A stretch of DNA of 64,000 nucleotides, from the NCBI GenBank assembly GCA_040004035.1, contig JAMPLN010000028.1. One strand, 5' to 3'. Below, one piece after another: positions 1 to 8,698 of the stretch; positions within the stretch are counted from its first letter, which is position 1, and every line of letters starts with the position of its first letter. The DNA is from Microcoleus vaginatus_C (GTDB lineage Bacteria > Cyanobacteriota > Cyanobacteriia > Cyanobacteriales > Microcoleaceae). Below the pieces are notes generated by a model, which was given only the letters and a program-made list of their open reading frames with translations, searched no databases and was not told where the DNA came from. Made by a program: the position numbers and the translations under genes.

Positions 1-203
1 GTCTCCGCACTCCTGCAAACTTCTAACTGAGCTTCCGGCAGCGCTTCAAACAAAAAACGTTCCCCCGGAAACACCGTCCGCTCAAAATACCAATTAGGAA
101 TATTTGTAATGCGAGCGATTTGCACTTTGCTAGTATTATTAAGATACCAACACAAAATGCGCGTATGACCTTCGGAAATTACCTGATTTAGTGTCAAATT
201 CAT
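1..203 (-). CDS. DUF1830 family protein (3' part cut off by window edge)
   Basis: The minus strand reads from an ATG at 201-203 to the window edge without a stop, giving 67 residues of an incomplete protein. The segment RITNIPNWYFERTVFPGE near residues 29-46 is the hallmark of the short cyanobacterial DUF1830 family, whose function is unknown. A Cys-Trp-Tyr-Leu-Asn core precedes it (around residues 18-22), where family members usually have a Cys-x-Tyr-x-Asn pattern. The family is usually about 70-110 residues, so only a short C-terminal part is missing. The 113 bases upstream are AT-rich with no gene. Confidence 0.8.
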   Translation of the reverse strand, partial: MNLTLNQVISEGHTRILCWYLNNTSKVQIARITNIPNWYFERTVFPGERFLFEALPEAQLEVCRSAE

Positions 204-316
204 CTTTTTAACTTGTTTGTGCAATTGTGCGAGCGATCGGCGACAGGCCTAAACTTAATATAGCAGATTCCCAGTTAAAACACAATTTTTTATACATTTT
301 TTTTACATTGTTTGGG

Positions 317-577
317 TTAATTAATAAATTTTGCCGCGGAAACATCAGCGCCTTCCACGTATTCCCAAGAAGGTGCAAAAGCTGGCATTGCTAAAGTGCA
401 AGATTTCCATCCTCCCTTAACAGGTGCGTTCAACAATTGACAGTGACCGACTGAACCTCTTGCCTGTTGGTAGTGACCGCAAAAATTACACTTGGAAGCC
501 GGATTGCACCCGCGATCGCTAATTACAAGGCAGGGCTGGTTTTGGGTTTGGTTGCGATCGATAGTTAAAGTGTTCAT
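317..577 (-). CDS. Small cysteine-rich conserved hypothetical protein
   Basis: This 86-residue protein has six cysteines (16, 24, 30, 33, 46, 60), including a C30-x2-C33 pair followed by His35 and then C46, a spacing that suggests a zinc or iron-sulfur site. There is no signal peptide or membrane segment, so it is probably cytoplasmic. The sequence is not a simple shadow: it contains HIP1-type codons and sits alone on its strand with AT-rich flanks. I do not recognise a named family. Function is unknown and metal binding is an inference from cysteine spacing only. Confidence 0.55.
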   Translation of the reverse strand: MNTLTIDRNQTQNQPCLVISDRGCNPASKCNFCGHYQQARGSVGHCQLLNAPVKGGWKSCTLAMPAFAPSWEYVEGADVSAAKFIN

Positions 578-804
578 TAAATTACTTTTTAAATGTTCAG
601 TCTTAAGTATGACGGCTGAAGTGCAGTCGTGGCGTCTATCTCAAGGCTTAGTTCGCCTTTAAGTTTTGTTTAGGGATCGATAGAAAATATATTATTTTTG
701 AGAGGATCAAGCTAGGGAGCAATTGAATTTGCTTCCGATCGCATTGGCGGCCCCGGCTTTACTGGCGATCGCGCTTGCCGGGGGGTATACTTCCTCAGAC
801 AGAG

Positions 805-2148
805 CTAATGATCCTCGCCTAACTTGCTGAACAAATCGGCTAAAATTGTATTAGAAAATAAAAAACCTTCGGGATCGCTCAACCTCAAATTGCCCGAAAG
901 CGGCAGTTTCGCCCCCTCGCCTAAAGTTGCCAGCGCCCTATCCTCCGTCATAATTTCCACCCATCCTTGCCGCCAGTAGGGCTGCAAACAATGCCAAATT
1001 TTATCAACCGTTTGCTGAGTAAACTTTTCTGTCAGCGCCGACAGGCTAACTCCTTCTGCTAAACGCAACCCTAGCATCAGCGTTTCTAACAAAACGTCAT
1101 TTTCTGAGACTTGAAAATTTGGCTCAATTGCTGGGTAAATATCCTGCTGGGTTTCCCCCCCAATTTGAGGAGTAGCTGGGGAATTGAGGCCAGAGATCGA
1201 TCGCACCCACTGATAATATTCTTGAGTTTTGCGAGGTCTAGTCAACCTGCGGCCTTCCACGTAACTCGCCGCCCCCATTCCGAAGCCGTAATAAGGGCGA
1301 TTTTCCCAATAAACGCGGTTGTGGCGGCACTGATAGCCATCGCGAGCGTAATTAGAAATTTCGTAATGTTCGTATCCAGCCCCTGTCAGAATTTCCCGCG
1401 CTAAACGGTACATTTGAGCAGCGGTTTCATCTGCTGGTAGCGGCTGCGCGCCTGCTTCAAAGTAGCGCCCGAAAGCAGTTCCCTGCTCAACAATTAAGTC
1501 GTAACTCGACAGGTGAGTCGGGGAAATTTCCACTGCCACTTTCAGGGAAGCTTCCCAGTTTTCTAAAGTTTGGTGTGGCAGTCCCGAAATTAGGTCTAAA
1601 CTAAAATTGACAATCCCAGCCGATCGCACTATTTCTACTGCTTCAAAAATATCAGCGACAGAGTGCGATCGCCCGCAAGCTTGCAGCAATTCATCCTGAA
1701 AAGCTTGCACTCCCAAACTAACTCGATTTACTCCCGCCGCTGCATATCCCCGCAATTGTTCTAAAGTAAACGTACCCGGATCTATTTCTATAGAAATTTC
1801 CGCCTCAGCCGCAATCCCAAATTTGCCGTCGAGAGTTTCCAAAATATTGCTCAACTGACTCACAGAAAGCAGCGAAGGCGTGCCGCCCCCAAAAAAAACT
1901 GTTTTCAGAGATGCGCCTAAATTTTTAGTTTCTTGAATTTCTTGACACAGTACAGCAACATATTGCATGATAGTGCCGGAATTATCGCCATTTTTGCGAT
2001 CGCCGACCACAAAAACCGGAAAATCGCAGTAGTAACAGCGACGGCGACAAAAAGGTATGTGGAGGTAAGCCGAACTAGGAATCCCGGAATTTGTCACTGG
2101 CACACTTTTTTTTAATTCCAATGTTAAATAATTAGTGGTAGGGTTCAT
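805..2148 (-). CDS. hemW: Radical SAM heme chaperone HemW
   Basis: The 447-residue protein is a HemN/HemW-type radical SAM protein. The CX3CX2C cluster is at residues 34-41 (CRRRCYYC) within YLHIPFC...CDFP, followed by FFGGGTPSLL near 85-94 and an EIDPGT stretch, all typical of this branch. HemW proteins bind heme and a [4Fe-4S] cluster and deliver heme to target proteins. True oxygen-independent coproporphyrinogen oxidase (HemN) is a close relative, but HemN has a longer N-terminal region before the Cys motif and is usually larger. The N-terminus is about 20 residues longer than in many cyanobacterial HemW proteins, and no good ribosome site is visible, so the true start may be internal. Confidence 0.85.
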   Translation of the reverse strand: MNPTTNYLTLELKKSVPVTNSGIPSSAYLHIPFCRRRCYYCDFPVFVVGDRKNGDNSGTIMQYVAVLCQEIQETKNLGASLKTVFFGGGTPSLLSVSQLSNILETLDGKFGIAAEAEISIEIDPGTFTLEQLRGYAAAGVNRVSLGVQAFQDELLQACGRSHSVADIFEAVEIVRSAGIVNFSLDLISGLPHQTLENWEASLKVAVEISPTHLSSYDLIVEQGTAFGRYFEAGAQPLPADETAAQMYRLAREILTGAGYEHYEISNYARDGYQCRHNRVYWENRPYYGFGMGAASYVEGRRLTRPRKTQEYYQWVRSISGLNSPATPQIGGETQQDIYPAIEPNFQVSENDVLLETLMLGLRLAEGVSLSALTEKFTQQTVDKIWHCLQPYWRQGWVEIMTEDRALATLGEGAKLPLSGNLRLSDPEGFLFSNTILADLFSKLGEDH

Positions 2149-2523
2149 TACAACTCAAGCCAAAAGCGCAACTTCAAATCTAAAGTTTTAATTAAACTGT
2201 CATGAATAATTATGTATATTATGACAGTTTGTTAGTAAAAATGCGCTGCGAACGATCGGCTCTTGTAATTTAACCTCGTACCAGTTTCAATCCGTCACAA
2301 TTGCCGAACAGCCCGCAGGGCGGTTTATTCGCACCTCGTGCCTGCTTTCGGCCCGGCGTGGTAAATCGTGATCTGCTCGATCGCACATCCCCCAGAGGGT
2401 ACAACCGCGAAATATAAGTTTATGAGAATCCTTGAGTATATATAGCGATATCCCACCAAAGCATGAAAACAAGTATCAGCACTAGAAAGATATAATAGGA
2501 ATAAATTCATTAACCTAGAACTA
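2149..2523. other. Intergenic region between divergent hemW and PIN/TRAM gene
   Basis: This 375-base gap separates the two divergent genes and must hold both promoters. A TATAAT hexamer at 2491-2496 is a possible -10 box for the plus-strand gene, 33 bases before its ATG, but no convincing -35 is seen. Short ORFs here look like chance reading frames. Confidence 0.4.
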
Positions 2524-3603
2524 ATGCTAGACGCAATCATAATAATCTCATTCATAATCGCAGGCGGAGGCATCGGCTATTACGGAGTCGAACTCCTGCC
2601 GACCGAGCTGCTGGAGCAAGTTACAAATATACAAGGTTTAAGTTCTGTACTAGGCTCGTTTGGAGCATTAATCGGCTTCGTGATGGGATTAGTGGCTCAA
2701 ACAACCTATCGACGCTTGGAAAAACAAGTCCGCGATATGCCAGTGGAGATGCTGCTGACGCGGGCGATCGGCTTAATCATCGGACTGCTAGTAGCAAACT
2801 TAATGCTGGCTCCGCTGTTCCTCCTGCCAATTCCCCGCGAGTTCGGTTTCATCAAACCTCTAGTCGCAGTCTTGGGTAGCGTCATGTTTGGCTTTACAGG
2901 CGTCAGTTTGACCGACACCCACGGCCGCGCTTTCTTGCGGCTGATCAACCCCAAAAGCTTTGACACGGTGTTGGTAGCCGAAGGAACATTTAAACCAGCC
3001 TCTGCCAAAGTTGTCGATACTAGCTGCATTATTGACGGCCGGATTGAAAACCTGTTAGAAACAGGTTTCCTCGAAGGTCAAATTATTATCCCGCAATTCA
3101 TACTCCAAGAACTGCAACTGATAGCTGATTCCGCCAACGACCAAAAGCGAGTGCGCGGGCGCCGCGGCTTAGATGTACTCAACCGCATCAAAGAAACATA
3201 TCCAGAACGGATTCAAATTCACTCGGCTGACTACGAAGATATTGCCACAGTCGATGCGAAATTAGTCCGCTTCGCCTTGGATATCGACGGCATTTTACTT
3301 ACCAACGATTACAACTTATCGAAAGTAGCTACCGTCCAAAAACTGCCGGTTTTGAATATCAACGATTTGACTCATGCGGTGCGCCCGACTTATTTGCCGG
3401 GAGATACGATCGAACTCAAAATCCGCAAAGAAGGCAAAGAACCCTCTCAGGGAATCGGTTACTTGGATGACGGCACAATGGTTGTAGTAGAAGCAGGAAG
3501 CAGCTATGTCGGCGGCGAAGCCAGAGTCGTAGTCACCAGCGCCCTGCAAACAAGCGCCGGTCGCATGATATTCGCCCGTCCTCAAGAATCCGTTATTGTT
3601 TGA
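2524..3603 (+). CDS. Integral membrane PIN-TRAM domain protein (YacL-like)
   Basis: The 359-residue protein has an N-terminal membrane portion with hydrophobic segments near residues 3-21, 41-60, 81-103 and 111-128. A PIN nuclease domain starts at VVDTS (Asp165) and has further acidic positions in ILQELQ, ATVDAKL and LLTNDYNL, the usual metal-binding set. A TRAM RNA-binding fold covers roughly residues 290-356. This order is that of the YacL/PIN-TRAM family widespread in cyanobacteria and Firmicutes; a role in RNA cleavage at the membrane is inferred from the domains. The small zinc-ribbon gene follows after 12 bases on the same strand. Confidence 0.85.
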   Translation: MLDAIIIISFIIAGGGIGYYGVELLPTELLEQVTNIQGLSSVLGSFGALIGFVMGLVAQTTYRRLEKQVRDMPVEMLLTRAIGLIIGLLVANLMLAPLFLLPIPREFGFIKPLVAVLGSVMFGFTGVSLTDTHGRAFLRLINPKSFDTVLVAEGTFKPASAKVVDTSCIIDGRIENLLETGFLEGQIIIPQFILQELQLIADSANDQKRVRGRRGLDVLNRIKETYPERIQIHSADYEDIATVDAKLVRFALDIDGILLTNDYNLSKVATVQKLPVLNINDLTHAVRPTYLPGDTIELKIRKEGKEPSQGIGYLDDGTMVVVEAGSSYVGGEARVVVTSALQTSAGRMIFARPQESVIV

Positions 3604-3615
3604 AACTGAGTAAAA

Positions 3616-3801
3616 ATGGCCAGGCCAATCAGAATCAAATATTGCGATCGTTGTTCCCAATCTGCCCCGACTCTCTACCGCGCCCGGTATGACGAGTCGG
3701 GGCAGTGGTTTTTTTTATGTCTTAAATGTTGGGAATCGGTAAGTAAAAACAATCCTTTTTACTTCTACGGCGGCACTTGGAAAGCCAGCAAGAAAAAATA
3801 G
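3616..3801 (+). CDS. Conserved cyanobacterial small zinc-ribbon protein
   Basis: This 61-residue basic protein has two CxxC knuckles (C10-DR-C13 and C35-LK-C38) that would make one zinc ribbon, and ends in KASKKK. I recall close relatives of this size across cyanobacteria (MARPxxIKYCDRCS type), but no function is known. It begins 12 bases after the PIN-TRAM gene and is likely co-transcribed with it, so a role in RNA handling is possible by association only. Unusually, the coding sequence contains a strong terminator-like hairpin plus T-run at 3662-3716, described separately. Confidence 0.75.
   Translation: MARPIRIKYCDRCSQSAPTLYRARYDESGQWFFLCLKCWESVSKNNPFYFYGGTWKASKKK
3662..3716 (+). terminator. 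Intrinsic-terminator-like hairpin inside the zinc-ribbon ORF
   Basis: CTGCCCCGACTC (3662-3673) pairs perfectly with GAGTCGGGGCAG (3694-3705). Inside the 20-base loop TACCG (3676-3680) can pair with CGGTA (3685-3689). Three bases after the stem comes a run of eight T (3709-3716). This is the full layout of a rho-independent terminator, yet it lies in frame within a conserved ORF, with the T-run encoding Phe-Phe-Leu. It may attenuate transcription or end the PIN-TRAM transcript. Confidence 0.6.
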
Positions 3802-3896
3802 CAATTACCAGCTTCTTCTTCTTTTCTCTTCCTTCGTGTCCTTAGCGTCTTCGCGGTTCAATCATATCAATATCAGTGATTCAGGAGTAATTAAAA

Positions 3897-4469
3897 TCAA
3901 CCAATCTCGATCGCATCTTCATACAATGTCTCTATCGCACACCTAAAATTAACGCTAGCAAACTGAACGTCTTGCCCTTGACTGTAAGGATAAGGCGCCC
4001 ACAAACCCTCTGCATTCCGGCGAAAACACTCTACACTAACTCTTTCTTGATTGATTAACACATACTCTTGCAAACTTTCAGAAGTGCGGTAATCAGCAAG
4101 TTTATCGCCTCTGTCAAAAGCCGCTGTTGTCGTCGATAAAACTTCCACAATTAAGCGCGGGTAGCGAATGAAATCTTCATCAGCATTTTTGTCTCGTTCA
4201 TCACAAGTCACCGCGACATCGGGATAATAATAAAAATTTGATGTCTCATTCCGAACTTTCATATCTGCCATGTAAGGCATACAACCACTTCCCCGAAGAT
4301 GGTTTCTCAAAAGTACAGATACGTTCCCCATAATAATGACATGAGGTTTGCTTTCCCCTGCTTTTGCAGAGATTTTTCCTTGCCTGTACTCGTGTTTTAT
4401 GGGGCGGACTTTCTCGGCTTCTAAATAGTCTTCGGGGGAGATAGAGGTGCAGCTTTTACTTGCAGTCAT
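3897..4469 (-). CDS. Uma2 family (DUF820) PD-(D/E)XK nuclease-fold protein
   Basis: The 190-residue protein has the Uma2 pattern: SPEDYLEAEK near the N-terminus, HEYRQGKI, then YYPDVAV with Asp84 and LIVEVLS with Glu109, followed by RGDKLADY. These correspond to the acidic positions of a PD-(D/E)XK-type nuclease fold. The lysine of the classic motif is not obvious, as in many family members. Cyanobacteria carry dozens of copies, and their biological role is not established. It stands alone between convergent and divergent neighbours, with a 78-bp direct repeat just upstream of its start. Confidence 0.85.
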   Translation of the reverse strand: MTASKSCTSISPEDYLEAEKVRPIKHEYRQGKISAKAGESKPHVIIMGNVSVLLRNHLRGSGCMPYMADMKVRNETSNFYYYPDVAVTCDERDKNADEDFIRYPRLIVEVLSTTTAAFDRGDKLADYRTSESLQEYVLINQERVSVECFRRNAEGLWAPYPYSQGQDVQFASVNFRCAIETLYEDAIEIG

Positions 4470-4500
4470 CTAAATTTGAGGTTGGTGAGGATTACACAAT

Positions 4501-4578
4501 TATAGCCCAATACGCTTGGGTTAGCGCTTTCAGACGAATTTCATTTCACGCATTTATGAGAGTTCCCGACTTGTGAAA
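4501..4578 (+). repeat. 78-bp direct repeat, left copy (flanks MFS gene)
   Basis: Bases 4501-4578 match 6306-6383 in the same orientation with only four mismatches (4506, 4507, 4567, 4573). The core begins CAATACGCTTGGGTTAGC. The two copies bracket the MFS transporter gene at a distance of 1805 bases. They could be ends of a lost insertion sequence or the product of a recombination event that captured the gene. Confidence 0.9.
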
Positions 4579-5001
4579 GGAAATCAGATTATTCTTATCT
4601 GAACCGTACTGTTTAATGTGTACGTTTTCTCGCAACACATTCTATTTATGGGGAAATTGAATGCGATCGCACAGCCATCAAACAAACAACTTTGTGGGAT
4701 TAAAAGATTTCTGTCAATGCGTAAATCCTAGCTTTGTTGATAACCTGAACTAATAAGTCTTATAAGAAATTCTGTATCTAAATATACACTTTTTGTATAA
4801 ATCGTGACATTTGTCAAGTTATCCTGACATTAAGGGCTATATTCCACAGCTTAGCTACAAAATTTGTAACCTCCAGAGTTGAGAAGGTACTCCAAGCTTT
4901 TACCAGGCTAGGGGCTTTGGTTGTTGGCGTTGGCACTCCAGTTAAGTTCTCAGATTTTAGTCGTCTGTGAAATGTGATATGAGTTGAAATCTCTTAAATC
5001 C
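4579..5001. other. Long 5' region of the MFS transporter gene
   Basis: No gene is visible here. The stretch is AT-rich and includes TGTATCTAAATATACA (4773-4788), an NtcA-like palindrome without a matching -10 box at the right distance. It also has ACCT-N12-AGGT (4869-4888), which weakly resembles a MerR-type operator. Neither is strong evidence of regulation. Confidence 0.3.
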
Positions 5002-6249
5002 ATGCCGAAACTCAAAGAATCTTTTAATCCCCCCCATACCGAACCAGCCGATTCCGCGATTCGCCTAAAGCAGCATAAAGATTTGTTTTCGTGGCTTTCG
5101 ATCGCTGCGGGGCTAATTTTTCTACAGGGGTACATGATTGCTCCCCTGATTCCACGTTTGGCTGAAGTTTTTAATGTTCCGGTTCAGGAAATCGGCTTTA
5201 TCGTTCCAGCCTATATGCTGTCCTATGCACTGATGGCATTATTCTTCGGCCTCCTGTCCGATCGCTTTGGTCGATGGTCTATTATTCGCATCTCGCTTGC
5301 TCTTTTTGTCATTTTCACCGCTTTAACTGCCACTGCTCAAAATGCTTCGCAGATGGCAACCTGGCGGCTATTAACCGGGATTGGAGCCAGTGGTGTGATT
5401 CCCCTTACCTTCGCCTTAATTGGCGATTTATTCCCGTTCGATCAGCGAGGTGCCAAGCTAGGATTGGTGTTTGCAGCAATGGAAGGGGGAATGGCAGCAG
5501 GCTCTGCGGGGGGAGCGATTCTTGAGCCATTTGTAGGTTGGCGATCGCTCTTTCTAGGTACTGCTGTGCTTGCTGCTGTTGTGCTTTGGCGGCTTCATCC
5601 TTACGGCTCTTTATTTGATACACCAAAAGTCACCAAATTACCGCCTATTCGCCAAATCTTTAGGGGATACAGCCAGATATTAGCAACCTTTCGGGGAAAG
5701 CGTACATATGCTTATGTTCTGTGGAATGGTATCTACCACTCAGGGGTCTATACATGGCTAGGGTTGTATTTATCGCAACGGTACGGTATGGATGCCTTGA
5801 GCATTGGTTTAAACATTCTTGGGTACGGCATTCCCGGTTTATTGCTGAGTTCTTTCATTGGTCAAGCCGTCGATCGGTGGGGACGGCGTTGGCTCGTTCC
5901 AGCAGGGTTGGTAATGGCTGCTGTGGCTGGGATTGCAATGATTTTTGAGATTCCGCCAATGGGAACGACGATCGCAGTTCTTATTTTGTCTTTAGGGTAT
6001 GACCTGACTCAACCGTTATTTGTCGGAATTGTGACGGATCTCGGAGATGACAACAATTTGGGGCAAACGATGGGACTGAAGGTATTTACTCTGTTTACTG
6101 GATTTGGTGTAGGCAGTCTCATATTTGGAGAGCTACTGCGCTTTGGATTTGGGCCTTCTCTCGCTATCTTTGGTGGCATTCAGTTGATAACTGGTTTGAT
6201 TGCAGTCCCACTATTCTGGCAGGAAGTCCCCTCTCGATTACGGGGTTAG
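5002..6249 (+). CDS. Major facilitator superfamily transporter (drug/efflux type)
   Basis: From the ATG at 5002 the protein has 415 residues and about twelve membrane segments. The loop after the second segment contains GLLSDRFGRWSIIRIS, the MFS signature A (G-x3-D-R-x-G-R). A second copy of the motif, GQAVDRWGRRWLVP, follows the seventh segment. LTGIGASGVIPLTFALIGD and similar segments fit the DHA1-like drug:proton antiporters; the substrate cannot be told from sequence. A TTG at 4984 in frame is an alternative start, but the ATG gives the usual short cytoplasmic N-terminus. The gene is enclosed by two 78-bp direct repeats, suggesting it may have been moved as a unit. It contains a GCGATCGC site, so a cyanobacterial origin is likely. 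Confidence 0.85.
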   Translation: MPKLKESFNPPHTEPADSAIRLKQHKDLFSWLSIAAGLIFLQGYMIAPLIPRLAEVFNVPVQEIGFIVPAYMLSYALMALFFGLLSDRFGRWSIIRISLALFVIFTALTATAQNASQMATWRLLTGIGASGVIPLTFALIGDLFPFDQRGAKLGLVFAAMEGGMAAGSAGGAILEPFVGWRSLFLGTAVLAAVVLWRLHPYGSLFDTPKVTKLPPIRQIFRGYSQILATFRGKRTYAYVLWNGIYHSGVYTWLGLYLSQRYGMDALSIGLNILGYGIPGLLLSSFIGQAVDRWGRRWLVPAGLVMAAVAGIAMIFEIPPMGTTIAVLILSLGYDLTQPLFVGIVTDLGDDNNLGQTMGLKVFTLFTGFGVGSLIFGELLRFGFGPSLAIFGGIQLITGLIAVPLFWQEVPSRLRG

Positions 6250-6305
6250 GGACTGTTGCCCAAAGCAATGTTGCCTACATCAATAATGTTCTGTTGTAGA
6301 CCATC

Positions 6306-6383
6306 TATAGAGCAATACGCTTGGGTTAGCGCTTTCAGACGAATTTCATTTCACGCATTTATGAGAGTTCCAGACTTTTGAAA
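6306..6383 (+). repeat. 78-bp direct repeat, right copy
   Basis: This is the partner of 4501-4578 with four mismatches in 78 bases. It ends at the base of the 14-bp hairpin at 6379-6417, which the left copy lacks. Confidence 0.9.
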
Positions 6384-6417
6384 TACTCACCGGCCTGAAG
6401 GCGCGGTGAGTATTTCA
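6379..6417. terminator. Perfect 14-bp hairpin between convergent genes
   Basis: TGAAATACTCACCG (6379-6392) pairs with CGGTGAGTATTTCA (6404-6417) around an 11-base loop. It lies between the 3' ends of the MFS gene and tex, so it may serve as a two-way terminator, although no strong T-run follows. The shape also resembles end hairpins of IS200/IS605-type elements, so it could be a remnant of one. Confidence 0.5.
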
Positions 6418-6433
6418 GCTTTCCCCCAAAGTT

Positions 6434-8644
6434 TTAACGTCGGCGCGGGGCCGGAAGCCTCGCACTATTGCCATTTTGCGGTTGCGGTTTTTCTTGCAGC
6501 TTCATCGTCAAACTAACCCGCTTTAACTTCTCATTCACCTCCAAAACCCGCACTTTCACAACTTGTCCGACTTTAACAATCTGTTTGGGGTCATCTACGA
6601 AGCGATCGGCTAATTGAGAAATGTGAACCAAACCATCTTGGTGCACTCCCACATCAACAAAGGCTCCAAAGTTAGCTACATTCGTGATTATCCCTTCTAA
6701 TTCCATCCCAACTTGTAAATCGGAGATTTCTTTGATTCCTGCTTGGAAAGTGGCATATTTAAACTCGGCTCGCGGATCTCTTCCCGGTTTTTCTAGTTCG
6801 GAAATAATGTCTCGGAGTGTTGGTTCTCCGACTTTCTCTGTGACATATTTCTTGATATTTACCGTCTTGATTTTTTCAGATATTTGTGTTATTCCTGTCA
6901 GCGGCAAGTCTAAATCCTTGGCGATCGCCTGCACGACAGGATAACTTTCTGGATGAACTGCTGTATTGTCCAGGGGGTTTTCGCCGCCGCGAATGCGGAG
7001 AAACCCGGCTGCTTGTTCAAAAGCTTTTGGCCCGAGTTTGGGAACTTTCAGGAGTTGGCGGCGATTTTTAAAGGCGCCGTTTTCGTTGCGGTAATTAACG
7101 ATATTTTTGGCAACAGTTGCCGTCATTCCTGACACAAATGTCAGCAGTTCTTTGGACGCTGTGTTTAAGTCAACTCCTACATAATTAACGCAGCTTTCGA
7201 CTGTTTCGTCGAGTTTCTTTTTGAGCAGTTTTTGGTCAACATCGTGCTGGTATTGACCGACTCCTATTGATTTCGGGTCGATTTTCACGAGCTCGGCGAG
7301 GGGGTCTTGCAAGCGCCGTCCAATGCTGACTGCGCCGCGAACGGTGATGTCGAGGTCGGGAAATTCGGCGATCGCCACTTCGCTTGCGGAATAAATCGAT
7401 GCACCGGATTCATTCACCATGACTTTAATCGGTTTCCTCTCCATTTCTGCCAAAACTTCCGAAACAAATTCGTCTGTTTCCCGGGAAGCTGTACCGTTGC
7501 CGATCGCGATTAATTCAATTTTATATTTTTCAATCAAATGCTTGACAATTTTACCAGCTTGCTGCCGCTGAGCGGCCGCTTGGTGGGGAAAAATTGCTTG
7601 ATATTCTAAAAATTGCCCGGTTTCATCGAGGGCGGAAACTTTACACCCCGTGCGAAATCCCGGATCGATCGCCAATGTGGGTTTCATCCCCGCCGGCGCC
7701 GACAGCAGCAACTCGCGGAGGTTGGTTTCAAAAGTGGCGATCGACTCGATATCAGCGACGGCTTTGTTGTGCGATCGCACTTCAGTAATTAACGAAGTCT
7801 TCATCAGTCGGTTGAAGGCATCCTTCAAGGTCGATCGATAAAACTCTTTAACTTCCGGTATCCTAGTTCTAATTTCCTGACCTTCCAAATAAGCCATCAC
7901 TGCGGATTCATCAAAAGTTAGTTCCAAATCTAAAACCCCTTCCGTTTCCCCGCGAAACAGTGCTAACATATTGTGCGACTGAACGCTTCTCGCTGCAACT
8001 TGATAATTGCGGTACATTTCAAATTTAGTGCTTCCTTCCGGGAAATCCTCTTTAATTTTCGAGACAAAAACTCCTGTTTTCATTAAAAAATCTCGCAAAT
8101 AAGCCCGCAATTCCGCTTTTTCCGAAACCGCTTCGGCCAAAATATCCGCAGCACCTTTTAGAGCTTCTTCTGCGGTTTTAACTCCCTTTTCTTCCGAAAT
8201 ATATTTAGCTGCTTCTGCCTCAAAATCTGCTGGTTTAGCCGTCGGTAAGTTCAGAGACTTGATAAAATTTGCCAGCGGTTCCAAACCTTTTTCCCTAGCA
8301 ATTGTGGCTCGCGTCCGCCGCTTGGGTTTGTAAGGCAGATAAAGGTCTTCAAGTTCGTTTTTTTGCAAACACGATTCGATTTTGGCTTGCAGTTCTTCAG
8401 TGAGTTTTCCCTGAGAGCTAATCGTCTCTAAAATCGACTTTTTGCGCTCTTCAATTTCCGTCAAATAGGTGAAGCGATCGGAGATATCCCGCAACTGAAT
8501 TTCATTCAGCAAATCCGTGCGTTCTTTGCGGTAGCGGGCAATAAACGGAATAGTTGCTCCCTCGGCGAAAAGTTCCAGAGCATTATTGACTTGAGACAGA
8601 TTAATGGAAAGTTCTTGAGCAATCAGTTGAGGAATGTCGATCAT
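6434..8644 (-). CDS. tex: Tex-family S1 RNA-binding transcription accessory protein
   Basis: The 736-residue protein matches the length and order of bacterial Tex. It has an N-terminal helical region with ATIPFIARYRKE near residues 30-41 and a YqgF/RNase-H-like core starting at LAIDPGFRTGCK near 320. A helix-hairpin-helix region near 495-560 contains the LNTASKELL and VPKLGPKAFEQAAGFLRIR stretches. A C-terminal S1 domain at about 641-714 contains ITNVANFGAFVDVGVHQDGL. Tex binds nucleic acid and affects transcription and stress tolerance in other bacteria. The ATG is well placed and the gene appears intact. It converges with the MFS gene and diverges from the Uma2 gene downstream of 8888. Confidence 0.93.
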   Translation of the reverse strand: MIDIPQLIAQELSINLSQVNNALELFAEGATIPFIARYRKERTDLLNEIQLRDISDRFTYLTEIEERKKSILETISSQGKLTEELQAKIESCLQKNELEDLYLPYKPKRRTRATIAREKGLEPLANFIKSLNLPTAKPADFEAEAAKYISEEKGVKTAEEALKGAADILAEAVSEKAELRAYLRDFLMKTGVFVSKIKEDFPEGSTKFEMYRNYQVAARSVQSHNMLALFRGETEGVLDLELTFDESAVMAYLEGQEIRTRIPEVKEFYRSTLKDAFNRLMKTSLITEVRSHNKAVADIESIATFETNLRELLLSAPAGMKPTLAIDPGFRTGCKVSALDETGQFLEYQAIFPHQAAAQRQQAGKIVKHLIEKYKIELIAIGNGTASRETDEFVSEVLAEMERKPIKVMVNESGASIYSASEVAIAEFPDLDITVRGAVSIGRRLQDPLAELVKIDPKSIGVGQYQHDVDQKLLKKKLDETVESCVNYVGVDLNTASKELLTFVSGMTATVAKNIVNYRNENGAFKNRRQLLKVPKLGPKAFEQAAGFLRIRGGENPLDNTAVHPESYPVVQAIAKDLDLPLTGITQISEKIKTVNIKKYVTEKVGEPTLRDIISELEKPGRDPRAEFKYATFQAGIKEISDLQVGMELEGIITNVANFGAFVDVGVHQDGLVHISQLADRFVDDPKQIVKVGQVVKVRVLEVNEKLKRVSLTMKLQEKPQPQNGNSARLPAPRRR

Positions 8645-8670
8645 AGTGCAGAAGTTCGGATCAGTCGATT

Positions 8671-8698
8671 TTAGATTTTAGATTTTAGATTTTAGATT
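8671..8698. repeat. Heptamer tandem repeat (TTTTAGA type)
   Basis: Four consecutive TTTTAGA-like heptamers lie just upstream of tex. The same unit recurs at 12103-12132, 23098-23148, 37650-37682 and 50553-50580, always between genes. This matches the short tandemly repeated repetitive sequences known from filamentous cyanobacteria. Confidence 0.75.

Noticed and set aside
805..2148. HemN (oxygen-independent coproporphyrinogen oxidase) as the call
   Set aside because: The short N-terminal part before the Cys motif and the CX3CX2C context fit HemW better.
4773..4788. TGTATCTAAATATACA as an NtcA site for the MFS gene
   Set aside because: The half-sites fit, but no TAN3T box lies 22-23 bases downstream, and the sequence is AT-rich enough for chance.
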